This document shows, piece after piece, positions 1-8,018 of a DNA stretch of 10,469 bases. The notes below the pieces were generated by a model that saw nothing but the letters and a program-made list of their open reading frames with translations, was not told where the DNA came from and did not search any database. Within the stretch, counting starts at the first letter, position 1. Every line of letters begins with the position of its first letter. The stretch is from positions 1 through 10,469 of the forward strand of contig JAGWMH010000046.1 in the NCBI GenBank assembly GCA_028871775.1, in the 5' to 3' direction. The DNA comes from Betaproteobacteria bacterium (GTDB lineage: Bacteria > Pseudomonadota > Gammaproteobacteria > Burkholderiales > Gallionellaceae). The position numbers and the translations under genes are program-made.

Positions 1-311
1 TGGCCGTTGCCCACCACCGGCAGATCGAACTGGCTGATCTGGTAGCCCTTGGGCAGGTCGGGATAGAAGTAATTCTTGCGCGCGAACACCGAGCGCGGCG
101 CGATGTGCGCGCCGACTGCCAGGCCGAACTTGATGGCGCGCTCCACCGCACCCTTGTTCAATACCGGCAGCACGCCTGGCAGCGCGATGCTCACCCCGTC
201 CGCCTGCGTGTTCGGCTCAGCACCGAATGCGGTCGAAGCGCCGGAAAAGATTTTGCTGCTGGTCGAAAGCTGCGCATGCACTTCCAGCCCGATGACGATT
301 TCCCACTGCAT
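1..311 (-). CDS. gatB: Asp-tRNA(Asn)/Glu-tRNA(Gln) amidotransferase subunit B, N-terminal part
   Basis: GatB binds the misacylated tRNA and activates its Glu or Asp side chain for amidation within the GatCAB complex. The 103 visible residues begin [15 protein letters not shown] and include the family signature around [15 protein letters not shown], near residues 82-95, so the identification is firm. The gene runs off the left edge of the window; the family is usually about 480 residues, so roughly a fifth is seen. The start is ATG at 311-309. It is preceded by an AGGAG ribosome binding site at 323-319 with seven bases between. It is the third gene of a gatC-gatA-gatB operon, 70 bases after gatA, and that gap carries an inverted repeat. 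Nothing in the visible part looks damaged. Confidence 0.97.
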   Translation of the reverse strand, partial: MQWEIVIGLEVHAQLSTSSKIFSGASTAFGAEPNTQADGVSIALPGVLPVLNKGAVERAIKFGLAVGAHIAPRSVFARKNYFYPDLPKGYQISQFDLPVVGNG

Positions 312-340
312 TGTGAAACTCCTATGAAACTTCAGTAACA

Positions 341-397
341 GGTGATTGGCGATTAGTGATGTGTGTCCTCGTCACCGCTCACTATTTACCGTTCACC
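341..397. repeat. Imperfect inverted repeat built of heptads, gatA-gatB spacer
   Basis: The arms at 341-359 and 379-397 are 19 bases each and match at 14 of 19 positions, around a 19-base centre. The best-paired parts are the outer GGTGA/TCACC and the inner TAGTGA/TCACTA. Each arm shows a seven-base rhythm: ggtgatt, ggcgatt, agtgatg on the left, and tcaccgc, tcactat, ttaccgt, tcacc on the right. The right arm covers the last codons and the TAG stop (384-382) of gatA. A hairpin could form in the gat mRNA between gatA and gatB. It lacks a U-run on the minus strand, so it is not an obvious terminator. Confidence 0.6.
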
Positions 398-1845
398 TCG
401 GCTGGCATTTTCTGATGCCAGTCGGTCGCCAGTTGATATTGGTGCGCCGCATTCAGCATGCGCGCCTCGGCGAAATAGTTGCCGATGATCTGCAGGCCGA
501 CCGGCATGTTGTTTGTGCCGAAACCGCAGGAGATGGACATGCCGGGCAGGCCGGCGAGGTTCACCGCAATGGTGTAGATGTCGGAGAGATACATCTGCAC
601 CGGGTCGTCGCCTTTCTCGCCTAGGTTGAAGGCGGTGGTGGGCGAGGTTGGCCCCATGATGACGTCGCATTGCGTGAAGGCTGCGGCGAAATCCTGCGCA
701 ATCAGGCGGCGGATTTTCTGTGCCTTCAGGTAGTAGGCATCGTAATAGCCGTGCGACAGCACGTAGGTGCCGATCATGATGCGGCGCTTCACTTCCTCGC
801 CGAAGCCCTGCGCGCGGGATTTTTCATACATGTCAGTCAAATCTGCATAGTCCGGCGCGCGGTAGCCGTAGCGCACACCGTCGAAGCGCGACAGGTTCGA
901 AGAAGCCTCCGCCGGGGCAAGCACGTAGTAAACCGGGATGGACAGGCGCGAGTTGGGCAGGCTGATGTCCATCACCCTTGCGCCGAGTTTCCTGTATTCA
1001 GCGATGGCTGCTTCGACCGCTTGCGCGACATCACTGCTCAAGCCTTCGGCGAAGAACTCCTTGGGCAGGCCGATGCGCAGGCCGTTCAGCGGCTTGCTCA
1101 AGTCACGCGCGTAATCTTCCTTCTCGCGTTGCAGGCTGGTGGAATCGCGCTCGTCGAATCCGGCCATGGTGTTCAGCAGCAGCGCCAAATCTTCTGCGCT
1201 GCGCGCCATCAGCCCGGCCTGGTCCAGGCTGGACGCGAAGGCGATCATGCCGTAGCGCGAGCACACGCCGTAGGTGGGCTTGAGGCCGGAGATGCCGCAG
1301 AGCGCTGCGGGCTGGCGGATGGATCCGCCGGTGTCGGTGCCGGTGGCTGCCGCGCACAGGCGCGCGGCCACCGCAGCGGCAGAGCCGCCGGAACTGCCGC
1401 CGGGTACGGCATTGCGGTTCCAGGGGTTCTTTACCACGCCGAAGTAGGAGGTTTCGTTGGACGAGCCCATCGCGAACTCGTCCATGTTGGTCTTGCCGAG
1501 ATTCACCGCGCCAGCGCGGTTGAATTGCTCGATGACGTGCGCATCGTAGGGCGAGATAAAATTCGCCAGCATTTTCGAGCCGCAGGTGGTGCGCCAGCCC
1601 TTGGCGCAGAAAATGTCTTTCTGCGCGACAGGGATGCCGGTCAGCGCCTGCGCCCGGCCTTGCGCGATCCGTTCATCGGCAGCACGCGCCTGTGCCAGCG
1701 ACATGTCCGGGTTCAGCGTGATGTAAGCATTGAGTCCGGGGTTGAGCGCTGCGATGCGGTCAAGATATAGCTGCGTCAGTTCGACACTGGAGATTTTTTT
1801 TCCGGCCAGCTGGGCGGAGAGTTGTTTAAGCGATGCGTTTATCAT
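382..1845 (-). CDS. gatA: Asp-tRNA(Asn)/Glu-tRNA(Gln) amidotransferase subunit A
   Basis: GatA is the glutaminase subunit: it releases ammonia from glutamine and channels it to GatB for making Gln-tRNA(Gln) and/or Asn-tRNA(Asn). The protein has 487 residues, a normal length. It carries the amidase signature with the Ser-cisSer-Lys triad: Lys76 in PVAQKDIF, cis-Ser151 in [11 protein letters not shown] and nucleophile Ser175 in [12 protein letters not shown]. The 24-residue spacing between the two serines fits the family. The ATG at 1845 gives the typical [10 protein letters not shown] beginning. The bases just upstream on the coding strand are pyrimidine-rich (cttcccctccaaaaa), and I see no Shine-Dalgarno sequence there. 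The TAG stop lies inside an inverted repeat. It sits between gatC and gatB. Confidence 0.98.
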   Translation of the reverse strand: MINASLKQLSAQLAGKKISSVELTQLYLDRIAALNPGLNAYITLNPDMSLAQARAADERIAQGRAQALTGIPVAQKDIFCAKGWRTTCGSKMLANFISPYDAHVIEQFNRAGAVNLGKTNMDEFAMGSSNETSYFGVVKNPWNRNAVPGGSSGGSAAAVAARLCAAATGTDTGGSIRQPAALCGISGLKPTYGVCSRYGMIAFASSLDQAGLMARSAEDLALLLNTMAGFDERDSTSLQREKEDYARDLSKPLNGLRIGLPKEFFAEGLSSDVAQAVEAAIAEYRKLGARVMDISLPNSRLSIPVYYVLAPAEASSNLSRFDGVRYGYRAPDYADLTDMYEKSRAQGFGEEVKRRIMIGTYVLSHGYYDAYYLKAQKIRRLIAQDFAAAFTQCDVIMGPTSPTTAFNLGEKGDDPVQMYLSDIYTIAVNLAGLPGMSISCGFGTNNMPVGLQIIGNYFAEARMLNAAHQYQLATDWHQKMPAEVNGK

Positions 1846-1870
1846 TTTTTGGAGGGGAAGGGTGAGGAGG

Positions 1871-1918
1871 GAAGGGGGAAGGGAAAAACCTCCGCGCTGC
1901 TTTTACCCTTCTCCCTTC
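1871..1918. repeat. Inverted repeat with heptad structure, gatC-gatA spacer
   Basis: The arms at 1871-1888 and 1901-1918 match at 16 of 18 positions, around a 12-base centre (cctccgcgctgc). On the minus strand the first arm reads in sevens (ttgaata, gtgaagg, gagaagg, gtaaaag), with the first unit lying in the gatC end. The purine/pyrimidine-biased sequence continues to the gatA start at 1845. It resembles the repeat in the gatA-gatB spacer in design and position. It fills nearly the whole 74-base spacer and would fold into a stable hairpin in the mRNA. There is no clean U-run after the stem, so termination is possible but unproven. Confidence 0.65.
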
Positions 1919-1919
1919 A

Positions 1920-2207
1920 CTATTCAATCACTTTGGGGACAAGGTACAGACCCGCTTCAACTTGCGGGGCAATGGACTGGAACAGCTCGCGCTGGTTGGT
2001 TTCCGTGACCCTGTCCTCGCGCAGGCGCTGGGTAACCTCCTGGGCATGCGACATGGGTTCGATGCCGGCGGTATCCACCGCCTGCATTTCGGCGATCAAA
2101 CCGAATATGCCCGACAGCTGGGCATGCGCTGTTTGCGCTTCCTGTTCGGTTGCCGCCAGCCGGGCCAGCCTGGCAACTTTTTTTACGTCATCTATGGTCA
2201 GTGGCAT
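1920..2207 (-). CDS. gatC: Asp-tRNA(Asn)/Glu-tRNA(Gln) amidotransferase subunit C
   Basis: GatC is the small subunit that wraps around and stabilises the GatA-GatB interface. The protein is 95 residues, normal for the family. It begins MPLTIDDVKKVARLARLAAT and shows the usual helical N-terminus, the central RLREDRVTE segment and the C-terminal APQVEAGLYLVPKVIE, where the family typically has a G-x-(Y/F)-x-VPKV ending. The start is ATG at 2207. An AGAGGT ribosome binding site (2219-2214) lies upstream with six bases between, and that site falls in the end of a long inverted repeat. It is the first gene of the gatCAB operon and is divergent from mreB. Confidence 0.97.
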   Translation of the reverse strand: MPLTIDDVKKVARLARLAATEQEAQTAHAQLSGIFGLIAEMQAVDTAGIEPMSHAQEVTQRLREDRVTETNQRELFQSIAPQVEAGLYLVPKVIE

Positions 2208-2213
2208 ATGAGT

Positions 2214-2219
2214 ACCTCT
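2214..2219 (-). promoter_or_regulatory. gatC ribosome binding site inside the repeat arm
   Basis: On the minus strand the bases read AGAGGT, six bases before the gatC ATG at 2207-2205. This is the only Shine-Dalgarno-like sequence near the start. It is also part of the outer arm of the 2210-2352 inverted repeat, where the facing arm reads agaggc-like bases at 2343-2348 on the plus strand. Pairing of the two arms in the leader RNA could hide the site. Confidence 0.55.
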
Positions 2220-2270
2220 AAAAATCCAGATTTCATCCCAACTGCTGCGTTGCGTTAAAAATTTCTTGCT

Positions 2271-2300
2271 TACATATCACCCAAATATGCGGCGCTGCAA
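2271..2300 (-). promoter_or_regulatory. Possible gatCAB promoter within the repeat
   Basis: On the minus strand TTGCAG (2300-2295) and TATGTA (2276-2271) are separated by 18 bases, a weak sigma70-like pair. It would start transcription about 60 bases before gatC, inside the palindromic element. The -35 match is only three of six, so this is a suggestion from spacing and position. Confidence 0.2.
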
Positions 2301-2366
2301 AATTTTCCCCGCGCCTTGCATTTGGGCGAACTCTGAATTTCTAGAGGCACCCACATGGATTTAGGC

Positions 2367-3486
<1,120 letters not shown>

Positions 3487-3487
3487 A

Positions 3488-3560
3488 CCAGGGATCAGGT
3501 GCCAGTAAACAAAATTCAGGTTCAGATGCGGTACATGCACGGGATTGTTGCTGATTCCTG
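3488..3560 (+). promoter_or_regulatory. Possible long-range hairpin in the mreB-mreC spacer
   Basis: Bases 3489-3498 (cagggatcag) can pair with 3551-3560 (ctgattcctg) over ten base pairs, one of them G-U, across a 52-base loop. A short inner pairing, gtgc 3499-3502 with gcac 3537-3540, is also possible. The right arm ends three bases before the mreC ATG, where a ribosome would bind. Whether it forms is unknown. Confidence 0.3.
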
Positions 3561-3563
3561 ACC

Positions 3564-4475
3564 ATGGAGCATACCCAGTCTTTCCGCTTCTTCAACCGCG
3601 GCCCCAGCCCAGCCGTCCGGCTGGTTTTCTTTTTGTTGCTTTCGCTGCTGCTGCTGTTCGTGGATGCGCGTTACCAGTATCTGGAATTCGCGCGCAGCGG
3701 GATTTCCGTCATGATCTACCCATTGCAGCGCCTGGTTGCGGTGCCGGGCATGCTGTGGCATCAGGCCGATGCTTTTCTTGTCCTTCAGGGCAACCTGGTC
3801 CGTGACAACGCGCAACTGCGCCAGCAGCACGGTGAGGACGCCGCACGGTTGCAGCAATTGCAGGTGCTGCAGGCGGAGAACGATCACCTGCGCCAGTTGC
3901 TTGCGGTACAGCAGCGCGCCGATTATCCGATGCAATTGGCCGAGATCGTGTACACCGAGCGCGACATCTTCAAGCGCAAGCTGTTCCTCGACAAGGGCAC
4001 GCAGGCCAATGTGCTGGCGGGGCAGGTGGTGATGGATGACAGCGGCATCGTCGGCCAGGTCACGCGCGTCTACCCTTGGCTGAGCGAAGTCACGCTGGTT
4101 ACCGATAAGGATCACCCGGTGCCGGTGCAGGTGCTGCGCAACGGCCTGCGCGCGATAGTGTTCGGCTCCGGCGACACCAGCGAGCTGGCGCTGCGCTATA
4201 TGCCGATCAGTTCCGATATTCGGGAGGGCGACATGCTGGTGACCTCCGGCATCGACGGCACCTATCCGCCCGGCTTGCCGGTGGCCAGGGTGAGCCACAT
4301 CGAGCGCGACCCGGCCTACCCGTTCGCGCGCATCCTGTGCACCCCGGTTGCGGGCGTGGACAGGCAGCGCCAGCTGCTGATCCTGTCCGGCCTGCCGAAA
4401 TTGCCGGAGCGCCCGGAAGCAGTGGCGGAGAACGCTACCGACAAGTCCAGAAAGGGCAGACGGAGGAAGCCATGA
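3564..4475 (+). CDS. mreC: Cell shape-determining protein MreC
   Basis: MreC is a bitopic inner-membrane protein whose periplasmic part activates PBP2 and links MreB to the wall-synthesis complex. The 303-residue protein has a short cytoplasmic head, one membrane helix (about 18-34, VRLVFFLLLSLLLLFVD), a coiled coil (about 70-115, rich in Q, L and E) and the two-barrel MreC core with DKG (143-145), GIVGQV (161-166) and TSGIDGTYPPGLPVARV (227-243). The tail is basic (KSRKGRRRKP). An in-frame stop at 3552-3554 and the absence of other ATGs fix the start at 3564. There is no clear Shine-Dalgarno sequence before it. The stop overlaps the mreD start (ATGA). Confidence 0.97.
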   Translation: MEHTQSFRFFNRGPSPAVRLVFFLLLSLLLLFVDARYQYLEFARSGISVMIYPLQRLVAVPGMLWHQADAFLVLQGNLVRDNAQLRQQHGEDAARLQQLQVLQAENDHLRQLLAVQQRADYPMQLAEIVYTERDIFKRKLFLDKGTQANVLAGQVVMDDSGIVGQVTRVYPWLSEVTLVTDKDHPVPVQVLRNGLRAIVFGSGDTSELALRYMPISSDIREGDMLVTSGIDGTYPPGLPVARVSHIERDPAYPFARILCTPVAGVDRQRQLLILSGLPKLPERPEAVAENATDKSRKGRRRKP

Positions 4476-4990
4476 GCGCACCGCTTTCCAGGGATCAGGA
4501 ATTCCTGTTGCCGGCCAGCACGCTTTTTATCGCGTTGAGCCTGCTCGCCGCGCTGTTGCTCAACTGGCTGCCGTGGCGCGGGTTCTGGCAGGCGCTGCGC
4601 CCGGATTTTGTGGCGCTGGTGCTGCTCTACTGGTGTATCCACAAGCCATACCGCGTCGGCATCGGTAGCGCCTGGGTGATGGGCATATTCGCCGACGTGG
4701 CCGATGCCAGCCTGTTCGGGCAGCATGCACTGGCCTACGCCGTGCTGGCGTTCGGTTGCATCATGCTGCATCGCCGCATGCAGATGCTCGACCTGCGCCT
4801 GCAGACCCTGCAGATTTTTCCCCTGCTGCTGCTGAGCTACGCGGTGTATGCCACAGTGCATTGGCAGTTGCACGGTTATGTCGCCTGGGGATATTTCCTT
4901 GGCAGCGTGGTGTCGGCCTTGCTGTGGGCACCGCTGACCGTTCTGCTGCAGGCCCTGCGCCATCCGCGCTCCGACCCGGACAAGTTATGA
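4472..4990 (+). CDS. mreD: Rod shape-determining membrane protein MreD
   Basis: MreD is the small polytopic partner of MreC in the elongation complex. The 172-residue product (family about 160-170) is very hydrophobic, with membrane segments near residues 12-33, 44-57, 65-100 (two short helices), 113-131 and 141-162. The conserved GIFADVADASLFGQHALAYAV region lies at 71-91. I start it at 4472 and not at an upstream in-frame ATG, because this ATG overlaps the mreC stop as ATGA. It also has a strong GGAGG (4462-4466) five bases upstream and gives the usual family N-terminus. Translation is probably coupled to mreC. The mrdA gene follows after 13 bases. Confidence 0.95.
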   Translation: MSAPLSRDQEFLLPASTLFIALSLLAALLLNWLPWRGFWQALRPDFVALVLLYWCIHKPYRVGIGSAWVMGIFADVADASLFGQHALAYAVLAFGCIMLHRRMQMLDLRLQTLQIFPLLLLSYAVYATVHWQLHGYVAWGYFLGSVVSALLWAPLTVLLQALRHPRSDPDKL

Positions 4991-5003
4991 GGCGTGGCAG
5001 GCC

Positions 5004-6905
5004 ATGAAGCGTCGCGTCGAGCTCAAAAACACCCAGCGCGAAATCTATTACTTCCGGCTGCGCCTGGTGCTGAGCCTGGGTTTCGTGCTGGTGATGCTGT
5101 TTACGCTGCTGGCGCGCTTCGTTTACCTGCAAGTGGTAAAGCACGGCCATTACCAGACCATGGCGGAGAACAACCGCATCTCCGTCGTGCCCATCGTGCC
5201 CAACCGCGGCCTGATCCTCGATCGCAACGGCGTGGTGCTGGCGCACAACTATTCGGGCTACACGCTGGAAATCACGCCGAGCAAGGCGGGCGATCTGGAG
5301 GCCACGATAGACCGGCTGGCGCAACTGGTGGAGATCCAGCCCAAACACCGCAAACGCTTCAGGAAACTGCTGGCGGAGAGCCACAATTTCGAGACCCTGC
5401 CGATCCGCAACCGCCTGTCGGATGAGGAGGTGGCGCGCTTCGCCGCACAGAGCTACCGTTTCACCGGGGTGGAAATCAAGGCGCGGCTGTTCCGCGAATA
5501 TCCTTACAATGAGCAGACCTCACACCTGATCGGCTATATCGGGCGCATCAACGAGAGCGACATCCAGCAACTCGATGAAAATGAAACCGCCGCCAACTAC
5601 CGCGGCTCCGATTACATCGGCAAAACCGGCATCGAGCAGAGTTATGAGAGCGAATTGCACGGCACCACCGGCATTGAGCAGGTGGAAGTGGATACGGGCG
5701 GGCGCGGCGTGCGCGTGCTGTCGCGCACTCCGCCGAAGTCGGGCAACAACCTGGTGCTGACCCTGGATGCCAGGTTGCAGGAAATCGCCGAGCAGGCATT
5801 CGGCAATTACCGCGGTGCGCTGGTGGCGATAGACCCGAGTAATGGCGAAGTGCTGGCCTTCGTAAGCAGGCCAGGCTATGACCCCAACCTGTTCATTGAC
5901 GGCATTGATGAAGACAGCTGGAACGAGCTGAACAATTCGCCCGATGTGCCGCTCAACAACCGCGCCTTGCGCGGGCAGTATCCGCTCGGCTCCACCATCA
6001 AGCCGTTCATGGCGCTGGCGGGGCTGTATTACAACAAGCGTTCGCCCAGCCACACCATCAGCGACCCGGGCTACTACACCCTGCCGGGCAGCAGCCACCA
6101 GTACCGCGACTGGAAGAAGGGCGGGCACGGCAGCGTGGACCTGTTCAAGTCCATCGTGGTGTCATGCGACACTTACTACTACGGGCTGGCCACCGAGCTG
6201 GGCATAGACAACATGTTTAATTTCCTGTCGCAGTTCGGCTTCGGCAAGAAAACCGGCATAGACCTGGAAGGAGAAGTTGCCGGCCTTCTGCCGTCGCAGG
6301 AGTGGAAGCAGAAACGCTACAAGGAGAAATGGTATGGCGGCGACACCGTATCGGCAGGCATCGGCCAGGGTTACAACTTGGTCACGCCGATGCAACTGGC
6401 TTTCGCCACGGCGGTGCTGGCCAACGACGGCGTGGGCTACCGCCCGCACTTGGTGCGGCAGGTGCAGCACAGCGGCAGCAATGAAGCACCTGTGCCGGAA
6501 GCAAAGCCGGAATTCACCGTCGCCCTCAACCCGGAACACCTTGCGCTGGTAAAGCGTGCCATGGTGGCGGTGACGCAGCCTGGTGGCACCGCCGCGCAGG
6601 CCGGGGCGGGTGCGCCCTACGCCTTTGCCGGCAAGACTGGCACCGCGCAGGTGGTGGCTATGAAGCAGGGCGAAAAATACGACGCGAGCCTGCTGTCGGA
6701 GCGCAACCGCGACCATGCCTGGTTCATCGCCTTTGCGCCCGCCGACAAACCGAAGATCGCGCTGGCGGTGCTGGCGGAAAACGGCGGGCATGGCGGCAGC
6801 ACCGCCGCGCCCATCGCGCGCAAGGTGCTGGACTACTACCTGCTCGGCAAGGTGCCCAAGCCCTTGCCTACCGTGAACGCGGCGGAGGAAACGGAAGATG
6901 ATTAA
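5004..6905 (+). CDS. mrdA: Penicillin-binding protein 2, elongation transpeptidase
   Basis: PBP2 is the class B transpeptidase that cross-links glycan made by RodA in the lateral wall. The 633-residue protein matches the E. coli length. It has a cytoplasmic head and one membrane anchor (about 19-41). The pedestal region includes NRGLILDRNGVVLA (67-80). The transpeptidase domain carries Ser330-Thr-Ile-Lys333 (active serine), Ser387-Cys-Asp389 (the SxD variant typical of PBP2) and Lys544-Thr-Gly546. The number of each motif agrees with E. coli PBP2 as I remember it. The ATG at 5004 is preceded by a weak GAGG at 4989-4992. The last eight bases overlap rodA, so the two membrane partners are likely made together. 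Confidence 0.98.
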   Translation: MKRRVELKNTQREIYYFRLRLVLSLGFVLVMLFTLLARFVYLQVVKHGHYQTMAENNRISVVPIVPNRGLILDRNGVVLAHNYSGYTLEITPSKAGDLEATIDRLAQLVEIQPKHRKRFRKLLAESHNFETLPIRNRLSDEEVARFAAQSYRFTGVEIKARLFREYPYNEQTSHLIGYIGRINESDIQQLDENETAANYRGSDYIGKTGIEQSYESELHGTTGIEQVEVDTGGRGVRVLSRTPPKSGNNLVLTLDARLQEIAEQAFGNYRGALVAIDPSNGEVLAFVSRPGYDPNLFIDGIDEDSWNELNNSPDVPLNNRALRGQYPLGSTIKPFMALAGLYYNKRSPSHTISDPGYYTLPGSSHQYRDWKKGGHGSVDLFKSIVVSCDTYYYGLATELGIDNMFNFLSQFGFGKKTGIDLEGEVAGLLPSQEWKQKRYKEKWYGGDTVSAGIGQGYNLVTPMQLAFATAVLANDGVGYRPHLVRQVQHSGSNEAPVPEAKPEFTVALNPEHLALVKRAMVAVTQPGGTAAQAGAGAPYAFAGKTGTAQVVAMKQGEKYDASLLSERNRDHAWFIAFAPADKPKIALAVLAENGGHGGSTAAPIARKVLDYYLLGKVPKPLPTVNAAEETEDD

Positions 6906-8007
6906 GCAAAGCCTGTGGCCGCGCCTGCGCAAGCGCTTCATTCTTCACCTCGATCCGGTGTTGCTGGCCGCGCTCGGCCTGCTGATCCTGACCGGGCTGG
7001 TGGTGCTGTACAGCGCCACCGACGGCAACTGGAGCCGCGTGCTGGCGCAGGTGGTGAATATCCTGGTGGCGTTCGCCTGCCTGTGGCTGGTGGCCAACAT
7101 ACCATTGCATTACCTGATGCGCACTGCGTTGCCGATGTATGTCTTCGGCATGCTGCTGCTGATCGGGGTGGCGCTGTTCGGCGAGGTCAGCCACGGCGCG
7201 CGGCGCTGGCTGAACCTCGGGGTGGCGACCATCCAGCCCTCCGAGCTGATGAAAATTGCCGTGCCGCTGATGATGGCGTGGTATTTCGAGAAACACGAAG
7301 CCACGCTGACACTGAAAAATTATTTCGTCGCGGCGCTGCTGCTGCTGCTGCCGGTGGCGCTGATCGCGCGCCAGCCCGATCTCGGCACCGCCGTGCTGAT
7401 CTCGGCCAGCGGATTTTACGTGCTGTTCCTCGCCGGATTGAGCTGGCGCGTGATGGGCGTCCTGCTCGCCGCGGCACTCGGCAGCGCACCGGTGCTGTGG
7501 TCCATGCTGCATGATTATCAGCGCCATCGCATCATGATGTTGCTCGATCCAACGCAGGACGCGCTGGGCAAGGGTTACCACACCATCCAGGGCATGATCG
7601 CCGTCGGCTCCGGCGGGGTGCTGGGCAAGGGCTATCTCAGCGGCACACAGACCCATCTCGACTTCCTGCCGGAGCGCACCACCGATTTCATTTTCGCGGT
7701 GTATTCGGAAGAATTCGGCCTGCTCGGCAACCTCATCCTGCTGGGCATGTACCTGTTCATCATCGGGCGCGGCTTCATCATCACCGCCAACGCCTCCACC
7801 TACTTCACGCGCCTGATGGCAGGCAGCATCACGCTGACCTTTTTCACCTACGCCTTCGTCAACATGGGCATGGTGAGCGGCATCCTGCCGGTGGTGGGCG
7901 TCCCGTTGCCGCTGGTCAGCTACGGCGGCACATCGATGGTCACATTGCTGCTGGGATTTGGTATGCTGATGAGCATACACACGCACAAGAAACTGGTGCA
8001 AACATAA
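6898..8007 (+). CDS. rodA: SEDS glycan polymerase RodA
   Basis: RodA polymerises lipid II into glycan strands during elongation, in complex with PBP2; the gene is also called mrdB. The 369-residue protein (E. coli 370) has about ten membrane helices. It carries the SEDS landmarks: RRWL with Trp104; LPERTTDFIFAVYSEEFG (257-274), whose Asp263 corresponds to the essential Asp262 of E. coli RodA; and NMGMVSGILPVVGVPLPLVS (322-341) followed by YGGTS. The start ATG overlaps the mrdA stop by eight bases, with a GGAGG at 6884-6888 nine bases upstream inside mrdA. The next gene, rlpA, begins 11 bases after its stop. Confidence 0.98.
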   Translation: MIKQSLWPRLRKRFILHLDPVLLAALGLLILTGLVVLYSATDGNWSRVLAQVVNILVAFACLWLVANIPLHYLMRTALPMYVFGMLLLIGVALFGEVSHGARRWLNLGVATIQPSELMKIAVPLMMAWYFEKHEATLTLKNYFVAALLLLLPVALIARQPDLGTAVLISASGFYVLFLAGLSWRVMGVLLAAALGSAPVLWSMLHDYQRHRIMMLLDPTQDALGKGYHTIQGMIAVGSGGVLGKGYLSGTQTHLDFLPERTTDFIFAVYSEEFGLLGNLILLGMYLFIIGRGFIITANASTYFTRLMAGSITLTFFTYAFVNMGMVSGILPVVGVPLPLVSYGGTSMVTLLLGFGMLMSIHTHKKLVQT

Positions 8008-8018
8008 GGGGATCGCAG

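Larger units (their letters stand above)
2210..2352. repeat. Long imperfect palindromic element between gatC and mreB
   Basis: The outer arms 2212-2230 and 2332-2350 match at 16 of 19 positions as inverted repeats (gtacctctaaaaatccaga against gtgcctctagaaattcaga). The symmetry continues inward with gaps: 2231-2242 pairs loosely with 2320-2331, and the AT-rich 2256-2264 with 2299-2307. The whole element is about 140 bases. It contains no open reading frame of note. Its outer end lies three bases from the gatC start codon and carries the gatC ribosome binding site. The design suggests a dispersed palindromic or MITE-like element, but no flanking direct repeat is evident to me. Confidence 0.6.

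Noticed and set aside
670..1770. Long open frame on the plus strand opposite gatA
   Set aside because: It mirrors a certain gatA gene in GC-rich DNA, has low-complexity Arg/Ala/Gly/His-rich composition and no recognisable domain.
3522..4481. Minus-strand open frame opposite mreC
   Set aside because: Antisense shadow of mreC; composition is biased (His, Gln, Arg) and there is no supporting signal.
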